A DNA stretch of 62,178 nt, from NCBI RefSeq assembly GCF_009910675.1, contig NZ_RSEJ01000032.1, positions 1 to 62,178 on the forward strand, given 5' to 3'. The DNA is from Photobacterium alginatilyticum (GTDB taxonomy: Bacteria > Pseudomonadota > Gammaproteobacteria > Enterobacterales > Vibrionaceae). This document shows, piece by piece, positions 46,652 to 56,058 of this stretch. Numbering within the stretch: the first letter of the stretch is position 1; the number at the start of each line of letters is the position of its first letter. A model generated the notes under the pieces. It was not told the DNA's origin. It saw only the letters and a list, made by a program, of their open reading frames with translations, and did not search any database. The translations under genes and the position numbers were made by a program.

Positions 46652-48082
46652 TTATTTGTTGTCTAAGCGAACAAACATCATGGTCAAGATAAATGACAGA
46701 GTAAACACGCCAGTCACACCCAACACCGCTTGAACAAAGTTCTGAGTGCCGCTCGCTAAGTACGCAGGAAGACTGAATACTGACGATAGGATGTAGCTTG
46801 TTAAGTGCGTATCAATGGTCACTGAGATAGCACCCATAATACCGGTCGCTAAACTCGCCATGAACAACGCTTTGGTGTACTTAGTCAGCGTACCGAATAG
46901 CGCTGGTTCAGTAATACCCAGAATCGCTGTCACACCTGAACCCACTGTCATTGATGATTGCTCTTTAGACACACTGTTACGCTGCTTGTACCAAATCGCC
47001 ATCGTCGCACCTGCGATTGCTAGGTTACCCAGACACATGATTGGCATTAGCAGGTCTTTTCCATAAAGCGCAAAGTTGTTCAGGCTGATTGGCGTCATGC
47101 TGTGATGAATACCAAACACAATCGTAATTGGACGAGTTAAGCCGAACACAAAACCGGTTAGGGTTGGTGAGATTTCTAGTAGAGAGCTAACCACCCAGCC
47201 AGCACCATTACTCACCCACATACCAGCAGGCGCAACCAGTGAAAGCACAACGGTTGATGTTACGGTAAAGGCTAATAGTGGCGTAAATACAGGTTTGGCA
47301 GAACTCGGAACAAACTTATCCACCATCGGAGTTATCTTTGATAGCACCCAGACCGCAAGGATCGCTGGCACAATCGCACCGCCGTAGTTCATTAGCTCAA
47401 TCGGCACCACTCCAAACACGTTAAGCTCGGCTTTGCTGCCTGCATCAGACAATAAAGCGGCTTTTTCTACTAGCTTTGGAGACATCATTGCCGCAGCAAC
47501 CGCCAATGCAATGTACTCATTCACTTTGAACACTTTGGCTGCTGAGAACGAAACCAACATAGGCAAAAAGAAGAACACAGCCACTGAGATAGAACGGTAG
47601 AAGAATACGGTGTCGGAAGATTCCGAAATCACGTTGGTCGCAATAAGCCCTGACAATAGACCCATCAACATACCTGCACCGGCAATGGCAGGAACGACCG
47701 GACCAAAGATGCCAGCGACAATGCGCATTGCGTTTTGGAACAATTTACCTTTCTCTTGTTCGATCTCTGCGTCTTCTGGCGCTGCACTTGCACCTGATAG
47801 CGCTAAGTACCATTTCTCGACTTCAACGCCGATGATCACCTGAGTTTGACCTTGTGCGAGAACCACACCTTTAACACCTTGAATGGCTTCGAGTTTTCCT
47901 TTATTCGCTTTTGACTCATCGACCAATTTAAAACGTAGTCGAGTCATACAGTGAGTGATGTTTGCGATGTTTTCGTTACCACCGAGGGCAGCGACCAATT
48001 CTTGTAATTTCATGCTAAAGCTGTCTGCTTTCCCTGGCGCATTATCGCCGATAGCCATGTTAATTTCTGTCAATTGCATCAT
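46652..48082 (-). CDS. PTS permease, EIIB-EIIC of the glucose/sucrose superfamily
   Basis: 476 residues. EIIB domain with phosphocysteine Cys45 (NITHCMTRLRFK), a linker, and EIIC from about residue 110 (FGPVVPAIAGAGMLMGLLSG, FGIHHSMTPIS, GITEPALFG). No EIIA domain, so it would use a separate EIIA such as Crr. Substrate unknown. AGGA precedes the ATG. It heads the kdgK-eda run and is divergent from the dehydratase at 48344. Confidence 0.85.
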   Translation of the reverse strand: MMQLTEINMAIGDNAPGKADSFSMKLQELVAALGGNENIANITHCMTRLRFKLVDESKANKGKLEAIQGVKGVVLAQGQTQVIIGVEVEKWYLALSGASAAPEDAEIEQEKGKLFQNAMRIVAGIFGPVVPAIAGAGMLMGLLSGLIATNVISESSDTVFFYRSISVAVFFFLPMLVSFSAAKVFKVNEYIALAVAAAMMSPKLVEKAALLSDAGSKAELNVFGVVPIELMNYGGAIVPAILAVWVLSKITPMVDKFVPSSAKPVFTPLLAFTVTSTVVLSLVAPAGMWVSNGAGWVVSSLLEISPTLTGFVFGLTRPITIVFGIHHSMTPISLNNFALYGKDLLMPIMCLGNLAIAGATMAIWYKQRNSVSKEQSSMTVGSGVTAILGITEPALFGTLTKYTKALFMASLATGIMGAISVTIDTHLTSYILSSVFSLPAYLASGTQNFVQAVLGVTGVFTLSFILTMMFVRLDNK

Positions 48083-48343
48083 ACATTCCTATATGCTTGT
48101 CTGCTCATTTACTGCGGTAATCTTAGCGGTTGAGCGTTTTTATCCAATCGACAAAACAGTGACAAAACTCACATTAAAACAGCTAAAAATTTAATTTTGG
48201 CCGTTTTTTAGCAACTGGTTCGTTTTTTTCTCCTAATTCGAAACAGGAACGAACCAGTTAATTTTCAGTATAATTTATCGCTTGAAATCTGCATTCTTTC
48301 ACGCTTATATAAAATAAATCCTGTTGACCGAGCTAGTTTTAAA
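48083..48343. promoter_or_regulatory. Divergent promoter region with paired operators
   Basis: AACTGGTTCG (48213-48222) and its exact reverse complement CGAACCAGTT (48250-48259) flank a T-rich tract between the two divergent genes. They are probable binding sites for the nearby GntR/UTRA regulator. Confidence 0.6.
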
Positions 48344-49543
48344 GTGAATAAAAATATCATTTCAAATATTGAATGCATGATTACCAAACCAGACCGACAT
48401 AACCTGATTACCGTTATTGTAGAAACGGAGTCAGGGATGAAAGGTTTCGGTTGTGCGACTTTCCAGCAACGACCATTGGCGGTAAAAACAATGGTTGATG
48501 AATATCTCAAACCGTTATTAATTGGCAAAGACGCCAATAATATTGAAGACCTATGGCAAATGATGATGGTTAACGCTTATTGGCGTAATGGACCGGTGAT
48601 CAATAATGCTATTTCAGGTGTTGATATGGCGCTGTGGGATATTAAAGCGAAATTAGCCAATATGCCTCTGCATCAATTATTTGGTGGTAAAGCTCGTGAT
48701 GCTATTCAGGTCTATACCCATGCGACAAGCGAGACAATGGAAGGCCTGTATGAGCAGGTAGAAAAATTCCTAGCGCAGGGCTACAAACATATTCGCTGTC
48801 AGTTGGGTTTTTATGGTGGTGTACCAGAGAATATCCACACGGCAAATAACCCAACCGAAGGGTCTTACTACGACCAAGACCAATATATGGAAAACACGGT
48901 TGAGATGTTCAAATGTTTGCGTGAAAAGTATGGCAATCAGTTCCACATTCTTCACGATGTCCATGAACGCCTGTTCCCAAATCAAGCGATTCAATTTGCC
49001 AAACGAGTAGAGCAATACACCCCATATTTTATTGAAGATATCTTGCCGCCAAACCAAACGGAGTGGTTGGATAACCTTCGCAGTCAAACCAGTGTTTCGC
49101 TAGCATTGGGTGAGCTATTCAACAACCCAGAAGAGTGGAAACAGCTGATCATTAATCGCCGCATCGACTTTATTCGATGCCATGTATCTCAGATTGGAGG
49201 TATTACTCCAGCATTGAAGCTAGGTCACTTATGCCAAAGCTTTGGCGTTCGCATTGCGTGGCACTGCCCGCCTGATATGACGCCGATTAGCGCAGCAGTG
49301 AATACTCACTTAAACGTGCACCTACACAACGCGGCGATTCAAGAACACGTCGAGTATCAGGCTAATACCCAAGCAGTATTCCCTAATGCTGCCGAGCCTA
49401 TCAATGGTTATTTGTATGCGTCAGAGCTGCCGGGGATCGGGGTTGAAATGAACCAAGATGTTGCACAAGATTTCCCTGTCACTTACCGTCCACATGAGTG
49501 GACTCAAAGCCGATTGCCTGATGGCACTATTCATACGCCATAG
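48344..49543 (+). CDS. Enolase-superfamily sugar-acid dehydratase (mannonate dehydratase/RspA group)
   Basis: 399 residues, GTG start. The best family match is RspA and D-mannonate/D-gluconate dehydratases. Seen: ISGVDMALWDIKAKLANMPL, metal ligands in ILHDVHERL, FIEDILPP and LALGELFN, and the catalytic histidine in AWHCPPDMTPIS. The product of such an enzyme is KDG, the substrate of the divergent kdgK. No good ribosome site precedes GTG 48344, so the start is uncertain (an ATG at 48377 exists but would cut the first strand). Confidence 0.85.
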   Translation: MNKNIISNIECMITKPDRHNLITVIVETESGMKGFGCATFQQRPLAVKTMVDEYLKPLLIGKDANNIEDLWQMMMVNAYWRNGPVINNAISGVDMALWDIKAKLANMPLHQLFGGKARDAIQVYTHATSETMEGLYEQVEKFLAQGYKHIRCQLGFYGGVPENIHTANNPTEGSYYDQDQYMENTVEMFKCLREKYGNQFHILHDVHERLFPNQAIQFAKRVEQYTPYFIEDILPPNQTEWLDNLRSQTSVSLALGELFNNPEEWKQLIINRRIDFIRCHVSQIGGITPALKLGHLCQSFGVRIAWHCPPDMTPISAAVNTHLNVHLHNAAIQEHVEYQANTQAVFPNAAEPINGYLYASELPGIGVEMNQDVAQDFPVTYRPHEWTQSRLPDGTIHTP

Positions 49544-49570
49544 CACTATGGCTCACTTCATCTAAATAGA

Positions 49571-49597
49571 AAAACGACCGCTAATCACGGTCGTTTT
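49571..49597. terminator. Bidirectional terminator between the dehydratase and GntR genes
   Basis: AAAACGACCG (49571-49580) and CGGTCGTTTT (49588-49597) form a perfect stem with A- and T-runs on either side. The stop codon of the GntR gene lies in the loop, so the hairpin overlaps coding sequence. Confidence 0.88.
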
Positions 49598-50297
49598 GAT
49601 CTCGGTAATTTAAACTCTCAGGGTTAAACTTGGAGTGGTAAGTACACTGGTAGTTGATATCAATGATGTCACTGACGACAAACACCTCACCAGAAGTGAG
49701 GAAACCACGGTTAGTGATGTTCATTGCTGAACTCGAACGCTTACACCCTAATAAATCCGCATCTTCTTTTGAAACACTGATCGCCTGGTAGGTAGTGAGG
49801 TAGCTATCGATTTCCAACCCCAGAGAAAGCGCGTGCTTCTGAAGTGAGTTCTCAATAATGGTATCGTTCACCATAGGGAATAATTTAACGGGCAGCCTCG
49901 CTTCTTCAATCTGAGTAACTTTACCTTGAATTAACCTTAAGCGTTTCACATTCCAAATATATTCATCGTCTTCAATAGAGAATACTTGCATTTCATGAGT
50001 AGTTGGTAATCTCTTATTCAGTTTTATTTTCTTATAAGAAATCTCACCAAATTTATTTTCTGTTACTGAATTATATATTAATGGTGAGTCAACGCTCGAA
50101 GTATTAACATAATATCCCGATCCTGCTTTGGATTTAACCATACCAATTGCTTCAAGTTTAGACATTGCCTTTCTCACCGAGAAACGGGAAATATCGTATT
50201 TTTCAGCTAATTCTCTTTCTGAAGGCAATTTAACATCAATAATATTTTGGCAAATCTTACTGATTATATCTTGAACAAGTTCTTGGTACTTTTTCAT
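49581..50297 (-). CDS. GntR family regulator with UTRA domain
   Basis: About 238 residues. N-terminal winged helix (LPSERELAEKYDISRFSVRK, then MSKLEAIGMVKSKAGSGYYV) and a C-terminal UTRA ligand domain (EDDEYIWNVKRLRLIQGK to DIIDINYQCTYHSKFNPE). Likely repressor of the divergent sugar-acid genes, binding a sugar-acid pathway intermediate. Start set at ATG 50297 (MKKYQELVQD), which fits family starts; the upstream frame begins with TTG at 50363. Confidence 0.85.
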   Translation of the reverse strand: MKKYQELVQDIISKICQNIIDVKLPSERELAEKYDISRFSVRKAMSKLEAIGMVKSKAGSGYYVNTSSVDSPLIYNSVTENKFGEISYKKIKLNKRLPTTHEMQVFSIEDDEYIWNVKRLRLIQGKVTQIEEARLPVKLFPMVNDTIIENSLQKHALSLGLEIDSYLTTYQAISVSKEDADLLGCKRSSSAMNITNRGFLTSGEVFVVSDIIDINYQCTYHSKFNPESLNYRDQNDRD

Positions 50298-50634
50298 GGA
50301 ACGCTTAGTGTTTGGGGGTTCATTATAATTTAACGCATCTGTGCCACTTTCTCCATGAGCCAAGCCTAAAATAGCGGTTTAGATCAGATAGGCAGCCCAT
50401 GATGAGCTGCCCATTTACTTGAGGGTTTGCCTGCACTCCTGCTAGTGAATCGCTGGCATAACTAAGATCGTAGCCACTGCAGTGGATAAGGGAACTTGGC
50501 TAGTTGCACGTAGGCTGGCCGCATACTTGCAATACTTGAAGTAATCCGAAAAGTTACAGTGCCCCAAAGGTCTTAACTCAGAATTGTCCATGACTGAGCT
50601 AGCAACAACTATCAGGCCCTGAGTTAATGTTTTT

Positions 50635-50664
50635 GGTTCAATGGTTCAATGGTTCAATGGTTCA
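50635..50664 (+). repeat. 8-base tandem repeat GGTTCAAT
   Basis: About 3.6 copies of GGTTCAAT in a row. Too short for CRISPR, and no gene is interrupted. It could be a slippage-prone microsatellite. Confidence 0.85.
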
Positions 50665-50952
50665 GTCTTTCGTTATGTAAGCCACATCTATTTATGACCG
50701 CGTAATAATGCCATATCTCTTATTTTTAACAATGTGTCATCCACACGGTATAAATTGACGGATTTGAAAAAGGCTTTTTGGCATATTGATGAGTTGCCAG
50801 ATTTTCACCTCCATAAGCTGCTGATTATAAATATATTATTTCCTTTTAAGGTGAAATGGCCATCTGGAAGTCCTTCCAGCTTTCTTTGTGCGTTTCCGGT
50901 TTTATGCCTTCTTTCCCATGAATAAATGAGACCTGGAGTGGTTTTCAGTTGT

Positions 50953-50976
50953 CGTTATATACTTTACTATATAACG
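50953..50976 (+). promoter_or_regulatory. ModE operator
   Basis: CGTTATATA (50953-50961), six bases, TATATAACG (50968-50976), 33 bases before the modA start. Near-exact match to the ModE-molybdate consensus (CGNTATATA-N6-TATATAACG); predicts repression when molybdate is plentiful. Confidence 0.9.
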
Positions 50977-51008
50977 ATAACTGAGCATGCTGACATTAGA
51001 GGTAAAGT

Positions 51009-51779
51009 ATGAACAAGCGTTTGTTTATGTATCTGTTTTCCATAGGTTGTGGGCTGGGAGCATCGAGTTCGGCGCTGGCGTCAGAGAAGGTGACGGTCTT
51101 TGCCGCTTCGTCGTTGACCAATGCCATGAATGAAGTGGCGGCGGTATACAAAGAAAAAACGGGTACTCAATCGACGCTTTCGTTTGCCTCTTCTGCAGCA
51201 CTTGCCAGGCAGATTGCGCAAGGCGCACCGGCTGATATCTATCTTTCTGCCAATGAAAAGTGGATGGATTATGTTGAGCAGCAACATGCGATTGAACCGA
51301 AGTCGCGTAAAATTTTGTTAAACAATAGTCTGGTGTTAGTGGCTCCGGATTCTTACCCAACCGATAGTATTGCTATCAGTGCTTCGTGGGACTTGGCACA
51401 GGCGTTAGACGGCACGCGTTTAGCGACTGGTGATCCGAAACATGTACCAGCGGGTATCTATGCTAAAGAGGCGTTGGAAAATATAGGTTTGTGGCAGAAG
51501 GCTTCGCCTTTGCTTGCCCGTGCGAGTAGTGTCCGCTCGGCGCTGTTGCTGGTAGAGAAACAAGAAGCCATGCTTGGGATTGTTTATAAAACAGATGCCC
51601 TGATTTCAAACAAGGTAAAAGTGGTTGCCGAGCTGCCAAACAACAGCCATACGGCAATTACCTATCCTGTTGCAGTTGTGAAAGATAAGGCGAATGGTCA
51701 AGTCGAAGATTATTATCAGTTTTTGCAGTCAGATCAGGCTCGCGAGATTTTCGAAAAATACGGCTTTGGAGTTAACTAA
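51009..51779 (+). CDS. modA: Molybdate-binding periplasmic protein
   Basis: 256 residues. Signal peptide ending in SSALA, then VTVFAASSLTNAMNEVAAVY and ADIYLSANEKWMDYVEQ, the ModA ligand-site segments. First gene of modABC, under the ModE operator. Confidence 0.94.
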   Translation: MNKRLFMYLFSIGCGLGASSSALASEKVTVFAASSLTNAMNEVAAVYKEKTGTQSTLSFASSAALARQIAQGAPADIYLSANEKWMDYVEQQHAIEPKSRKILLNNSLVLVAPDSYPTDSIAISASWDLAQALDGTRLATGDPKHVPAGIYAKEALENIGLWQKASPLLARASSVRSALLLVEKQEAMLGIVYKTDALISNKVKVVAELPNNSHTAITYPVAVVKDKANGQVEDYYQFLQSDQAREIFEKYGFGVN

Positions 51780-51781
51780 GC

Positions 51782-52474
51782 GTGCTGACAGATTATGAGC
51801 TGCAGGCACTGCTGCTTAGTTTAAAAATATCGGGTGTGGCAGTGGTGGTTAGCCTGCCTCTGGGGATCTTGTGTGCCTGGCTGCTGGCGCGATGTCGGTT
51901 CTATGGCAAGGCCATCTTGGACGGTATTGTGCATCTGCCCTTGGTACTTCCCCCGGTTGTTATTGGCTATTTGCTGCTAACCCTGATGGGGCGAAATGGT
52001 GTGATCGGCAAGGCACTTTATGACTGGTTCGGACTGACGTTTAGCTTTAGTTGGCGCGGAGCCGTCATCGCCGTTGCTGTGGTTTCATTTCCCCTTATGG
52101 TTCGTTCAATTCGTCTGGCACTGGAAAGTGTTGACCCTAAATTGGAGCAGGCAGCCCGCACACTTGGGGCTAGTCCGCTGAAAGTCTTTTTGACCATTAC
52201 GTTGCCACTTACAGCTCCGGGTATTTTGACGGGGACCATTCTGGCCTTTGCTCGTGCGTTGGGTGAGTTTGGTGCCACGATTACGTTTGTTTCGAACATT
52301 CCCGGCGAGACGCAGACAATCCCGTTGGCTATGTTTTCCTTTATCGAAACACCGGGAGCCGAGAGCGAAGCGGCCCGCCTTTGTATAATTGCAATTGCTA
52401 TCGCTTTGGCCTCGCTGCTGGTTTCTGAATGGATGGCGAGAATGGCACGAAACCGGTTGGAGACCCAATGCTAG
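51782..52474 (+). CDS. modB: Molybdate ABC permease
   Basis: 230 residues, GTG start two bases after modA stops. Five to six helices and the EAA loop (EQAARTLGASPLKVFLTITL), then GILTGTILAFARALGEFGAT, typical of ModB. Its last codons overlap the modC start. Confidence 0.93.
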   Translation: MLTDYELQALLLSLKISGVAVVVSLPLGILCAWLLARCRFYGKAILDGIVHLPLVLPPVVIGYLLLTLMGRNGVIGKALYDWFGLTFSFSWRGAVIAVAVVSFPLMVRSIRLALESVDPKLEQAARTLGASPLKVFLTITLPLTAPGILTGTILAFARALGEFGATITFVSNIPGETQTIPLAMFSFIETPGAESEAARLCIIAIAIALASLLVSEWMARMARNRLETQC

Positions 52475-53547
52475 CTATTAATGTTCAGAAAACACTCGGT
52501 AACCTAGACCTTGATATCAAGCTTGAGTTGCCAATGCAGGGGATCACTGCAATCTTTGGCCGATCAGGTACCGGGAAAACATCGCTGATCAATGTACTCA
52601 GTGGTTTAAGTCAGCCTGATAAAGGGGCGATAAAGCTCGGTGAGCGTGTATTGTGTGATAGTGACGCAGGGATTTTCCTCCCTCCCGAGAAAAGGAAAAT
52701 CGGTTATGTGTTTCAGGATGCGCGCTTGTTTCCGCATTATACCGTTTCTGGAAACCTTACCTATGGCTGCCGAGAGAAGGATCAAGCGCACTTTGAGGCT
52801 GTCGTGAAGCTACTTGGTATCGAAAGCTTGTTACAGCGTTATCCGTCATCTCTATCGGGCGGTGAGAAGCAGCGAGTTGCTATTGGCAGGGCATTACTGA
52901 CAAAGCCCGATATGTTGCTGATGGATGAGCCTCTGGCGTCACTGGATCTGCCGCGCAAGCACGAGTTGATGCCTTATTTGGAGAAGCTGGCCAAGCAGGT
53001 CAATACCCCCATTCTTTATGTTACCCATAGCCTCGATGAAATTTTGCGACTTGCCGATCATATGGTGATGATTAATCAGGGCAAAGTGGTTGTTGCCGGA
53101 AATGTAAACAGTGTTTGGGGCTCGCCGGAAATGCGTCCGTGGTTACCGCCCAAGGAGCAAAGTTCTTTGATTAACGCACGGGTAAATCACACCCATCCGG
53201 ACTATGCTTTGACTCAGGTAATGTTAAATCACGACGCATGCCTATGGGTAAGCAAACTTAACAGGCAGCGAGGGGAGTGGGTAAGAGTACGGATTCACTC
53301 CAATGACGTTTCGATAACTAAGGCAAAGCCTGAAAAGACAAGTATCCGTAATATATTGACGGCAAGGGTGGACAAGCTGCTTTCTGTTGATGAAGAAGAA
53401 AAAGTCGCTGTAAGACTTCGAGTCGGAGAAGCTCAGATATGGGCGAACCTTACACTATGGGCAGCAGATGAGCTGAATATCAAAGTTGGGGATGAGGTGT
53501 TTGCTCAAATAAAAGGTGTGAGTGTGACTCAAGATGACTGGGTGTAA
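52468..53547 (+). CDS. modC: Molybdate ABC ATP-binding protein with C-terminal Mop domain
   Basis: About 359 residues. Walker A GRSGTGKTS, signature LSGGEKQRVAIGRAL, Walker B LLMDEPLASLD, switch VTHSLDE; the last 70 residues form a TOBE/Mop molybdate-binding domain (SIRNILTARVDKLLS, then GDEVFAQIKGVSVTQDD). Start at 52468 (TTGGAG upstream), overlapping modB by seven bases; the frame is open further up but the earlier start lies within modB. Confidence 0.94.
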   Translation: MLAINVQKTLGNLDLDIKLELPMQGITAIFGRSGTGKTSLINVLSGLSQPDKGAIKLGERVLCDSDAGIFLPPEKRKIGYVFQDARLFPHYTVSGNLTYGCREKDQAHFEAVVKLLGIESLLQRYPSSLSGGEKQRVAIGRALLTKPDMLLMDEPLASLDLPRKHELMPYLEKLAKQVNTPILYVTHSLDEILRLADHMVMINQGKVVVAGNVNSVWGSPEMRPWLPPKEQSSLINARVNHTHPDYALTQVMLNHDACLWVSKLNRQRGEWVRVRIHSNDVSITKAKPEKTSIRNILTARVDKLLSVDEEEKVAVRLRVGEAQIWANLTLWAADELNIKVGDEVFAQIKGVSVTQDDWV

Positions 53548-54074
53548 TTAATTAGAAAACGAGCACTTACTCTGTAATAAAAGTTTTACTGGCTAGGTTA
53601 GTAATGGACCACAAAATAATGCTGACAATAAAGTTAATGTTGGTGATTGTTTGTGGTCTTTTTTATCCATTTTTCACAAAATAAAATCAGTGCTAAAATT
53701 TATTTCCGTTGTATTAGTTCAGCCGTCGATTAAATTGATAGGTTATTCTGTACATCATTGTAATAAAGGTTAGACAAAAGTGGGTTACACTTTTGCCTGG
53801 CTTTATATCACTGAATATAGAGGGAAATATTTGATTGTGCACAGCGTTTCTGTATTGTTTGTATTGTTAAAAGTGTGTCAGGATGTTTGAAATATAACCG
53901 TTGCATATTGAACTGTTCAGCTCTGAGTCAGTATATTGTTCACCACATTAAGGCTGGTCAGGAATTGGCTGAGATACAAATCTTAGTTTTCTTAATATAC
54001 TTTTTTGTTGTTTGGATACGATATAAGTCTATTTGGAAATCATAAATTCAATTAAACATATACTGGATGTACCC
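53548..54074. other. Intergenic region before the CAP lipoprotein, one hairpin
   Basis: 527 AT-rich bases, no gene seen. CAAAAGTG (53775-53782) and CACTTTTG (53788-53795) make a perfect eight-base palindrome with a five-base centre, not followed by a T-run; it may be an operator. Confidence 0.4.
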
Positions 54075-54722
54075 ATGCGCACACTATCATTATTAATTCT
54101 TTCTACGTTATTGGTTACAGGCTGTGGTTCTGGCGGTGGTTCTGATGACGGTGCCGCAACAGGCGGAGATTCAAATTCAGGGAGCGGAACAGTCATATCT
54201 GGTGACGGCAGCAGTGGTTCCAATAATGGTGGTAGTTCTGACAATGGTGGCAACTCCGGAAATAACGGCGGCGATAGCGGAAGCAACGGCGATCCGCAGA
54301 GTGGTGATTTTGCTGACCAGATGTTAGCGGCAGTGAATGCGGCACGTGCACAGGCTCGTGACTGTGGTGGGCAGATGATGCCGGCAGTACCTGCATTAAC
54401 ATGGGATTATAGCCTGGAGCAGGCGGCCTTTGTTCATTCAAGCAACATGGCAAACTACAATTTCTTCAGCCATACCGGTTTAAATGGCGACCAGCCAAGT
54501 GATCGTGTTTCCGATCAGGGTTATAGCTGGAGCACAGTGGGCGAAAACATTGCAGCGGGTCAGAAAGATCTCGCTTCGGTAATGGATAGCTGGCTAAAAA
54601 GCCCTGGCCACTGTAAGAACATTATGAGTGCGAACTACACTCAGATGGGCGCTTCGTCAGTGACTAATTCAAGTGCGCAATATAGCATCTACTGGACTCA
54701 GGTATTCGCCCGACCTCGTTAA
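54075..54722 (+). CDS. CAP-superfamily lipoprotein
   Basis: 215 residues. Lipoprotein signal with lipobox LLVTGC, then a long Gly/Ser/Asp/Asn-rich linker (about 20-85), then a CAP/SCP-like domain (about 90-215) with AAVNAARAQARDCGG, FVHSSNMANYNFFSHTGLNG, YSWSTVGENIAAG, and SWLKSPGHCKNIM. Predicted to sit on the membrane with the CAP domain exposed. Start at 54075, which directly gives the signal; the frame from 54033 would add 14 residues before it. Function of bacterial CAP proteins is largely unknown. Confidence 0.85.
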   Translation: MRTLSLLILSTLLVTGCGSGGGSDDGAATGGDSNSGSGTVISGDGSSGSNNGGSSDNGGNSGNNGGDSGSNGDPQSGDFADQMLAAVNAARAQARDCGGQMMPAVPALTWDYSLEQAAFVHSSNMANYNFFSHTGLNGDQPSDRVSDQGYSWSTVGENIAAGQKDLASVMDSWLKSPGHCKNIMSANYTQMGASSVTNSSAQYSIYWTQVFARPR

Positions 54723-54789
54723 TTTTGTTGGCATTTGCTAATGATCGAGTCGCCGCTGCTTGAACGCTTTTCATACTGCGGCGGTTCAA

Positions 54790-56058
54790 TCATGTTGTGC
54801 TCTTGTCTTTTGAGAGTATTACGATCTGGCCGTCACTGAAATAGTGGCGGCTTTTTGAATAGGCAACAGGCTTGCCAAATTGTTGGTATTCAACATTCCA
54901 CCCAGAGCCTTTGGCTTTTTCTGCCAGTTCATCCCTTTCTACATCGATATCAGGGTCGATACCGTGCAAGATGGTAATTATCCCTTTATAGTGAGCTAGT
55001 TTTAGTTCGTTGTCGTAGCTAACGGCGCCCACCCATATGGGCTTTCCTGATTGCTCCTCATTACCGGCGTACCACCAGCGAATATGCTTCCTGTTAACCA
55101 GATCGCCGGCAAGTTGGTAGGCATACCATTGAGGCTGTTGATTCCAGTAAAGATCGGAGATAGGCGGTAGCTCTTTGGAAAGCAGCTTTAAATAGCGACT
55201 CAGTGTCAGGTCATCTCGTGAGAATGTTTCATTCTCAATCCAGCCTAATTCACCCATGAGCTGTTGCGGTGTATTTCCCACAACAACGATATTGATTGGT
55301 TGCGCCTGGTATACAGGAGCCAAACCCGGATAAACGGTATAATCCAGTTCATGCAGTGATTGTTGGGTATTGTTTATTTCTTTTGTTTCAAATGCATACG
55401 CATCGCTGGCAAAAAAGTGATAATAATTCGCCCCGGCCATCACCGCGAGCCAGCACAGACAGATGTTCAACCACCTTTTCCAGCTCTTGGTTCGGTAGAG
55501 CATCAGACTGATCACTGAAGCAATAAAAATAGCCACGACTAATAAGCTATGTTCTTTCAGGAACAGGGTAATAGTGGTGAGATCTGGCATTAACTCGATT
55601 CCTTGCGCCAGTAAATAACCGGCAAATACAAACTGTCCGACACCGAGAAAAAGACCGATTAATGAGTATGCCGTAAAGGTCAGCCAGGGCAGTGCGTAGC
55701 TGCCGGCCAGGAAGGGCATTATCCAGGCTACCGGTCCCAGCAAGCGGGCAATAGCGACCACCAAGGGGCCGCGTTTTCTCAGTACCAGCCGGGCTCTGGC
55801 AATGGGTCTTCGGGTTTTAGGAACACGCTGACAGAGCCTGCGGCGTCCGTTAACGCCATAACGTCGGCCGATGAAATAGCTGAGCTGATCGCCAATAAGG
55901 CCGCCGAGGAGTACGGATATGACACCGTACATTGCGCCGCTGCTTAGCAGGTAGCCTGCTGCAAGCAAGAAGGGCTCTCCGGGAAAAAAGAGGTTGGGCC
56001 CTATCAGTGCATCGAGAAAGCTACCGCCGAAGAACCACCACCAGCTGGCATTTAGCAT
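54790..56058 (-). CDS. DedA-family membrane protein fused to LssY_C-type domain
   Basis: 422 residues. N-terminal DedA/SNARE-assoc region with five to six helices (GPNLFFPGEPFLLAAGYLL, GGLIGDQLSYFIGRRYG, RFLLGPVAWIMPFLAGSYAL-type segment), a further helix, then a soluble LssY C-terminal-type domain (about 230-415, HELDYTVYPGLAPVYQAQP, PINIVVVGNTPQQLM, RHYFSDGQIVIL). DedA proteins move lipid carriers; the LssY part has no assigned role. Start overlaps the glycosyltransferase stop by seven bases. Confidence 0.8.
   Translation of the reverse strand: MLNASWWWFFGGSFLDALIGPNLFFPGEPFLLAAGYLLSSGAMYGVISVLLGGLIGDQLSYFIGRRYGVNGRRRLCQRVPKTRRPIARARLVLRKRGPLVVAIARLLGPVAWIMPFLAGSYALPWLTFTAYSLIGLFLGVGQFVFAGYLLAQGIELMPDLTTITLFLKEHSLLVVAIFIASVISLMLYRTKSWKRWLNICLCWLAVMAGANYYHFFASDAYAFETKEINNTQQSLHELDYTVYPGLAPVYQAQPINIVVVGNTPQQLMGELGWIENETFSRDDLTLSRYLKLLSKELPPISDLYWNQQPQWYAYQLAGDLVNRKHIRWWYAGNEEQSGKPIWVGAVSYDNELKLAHYKGIITILHGIDPDIDVERDELAEKAKGSGWNVEYQQFGKPVAYSKSRHYFSDGQIVILSKDKSTT

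Larger units (their letters stand above)
50298..51008. promoter_or_regulatory. Long leader region before modABC: tandem repeat, RNA structure, ModE site
   Basis: 711 bases with no recognised gene. Contains an 8-base tandem repeat (50635-50664), a pair of complementary segments TTTCACCT near 50803 and AGGTGAAA near 50850, a hairpin CTGGA-AGTCCT-TCCAG near 50866-50881, and the ModE operator (50953-50976). Confidence 0.5.

Noticed and set aside
50635..50664. Possible CRISPR-like array
   Set aside because: Units are 8 bases, contiguous and without spacers; it is a simple tandem repeat.
50734..50925. 63-codon open frame in the mod leader
   Set aside because: GTG start without a ribosome site, running through hairpin-forming sequence; kept as non-coding.
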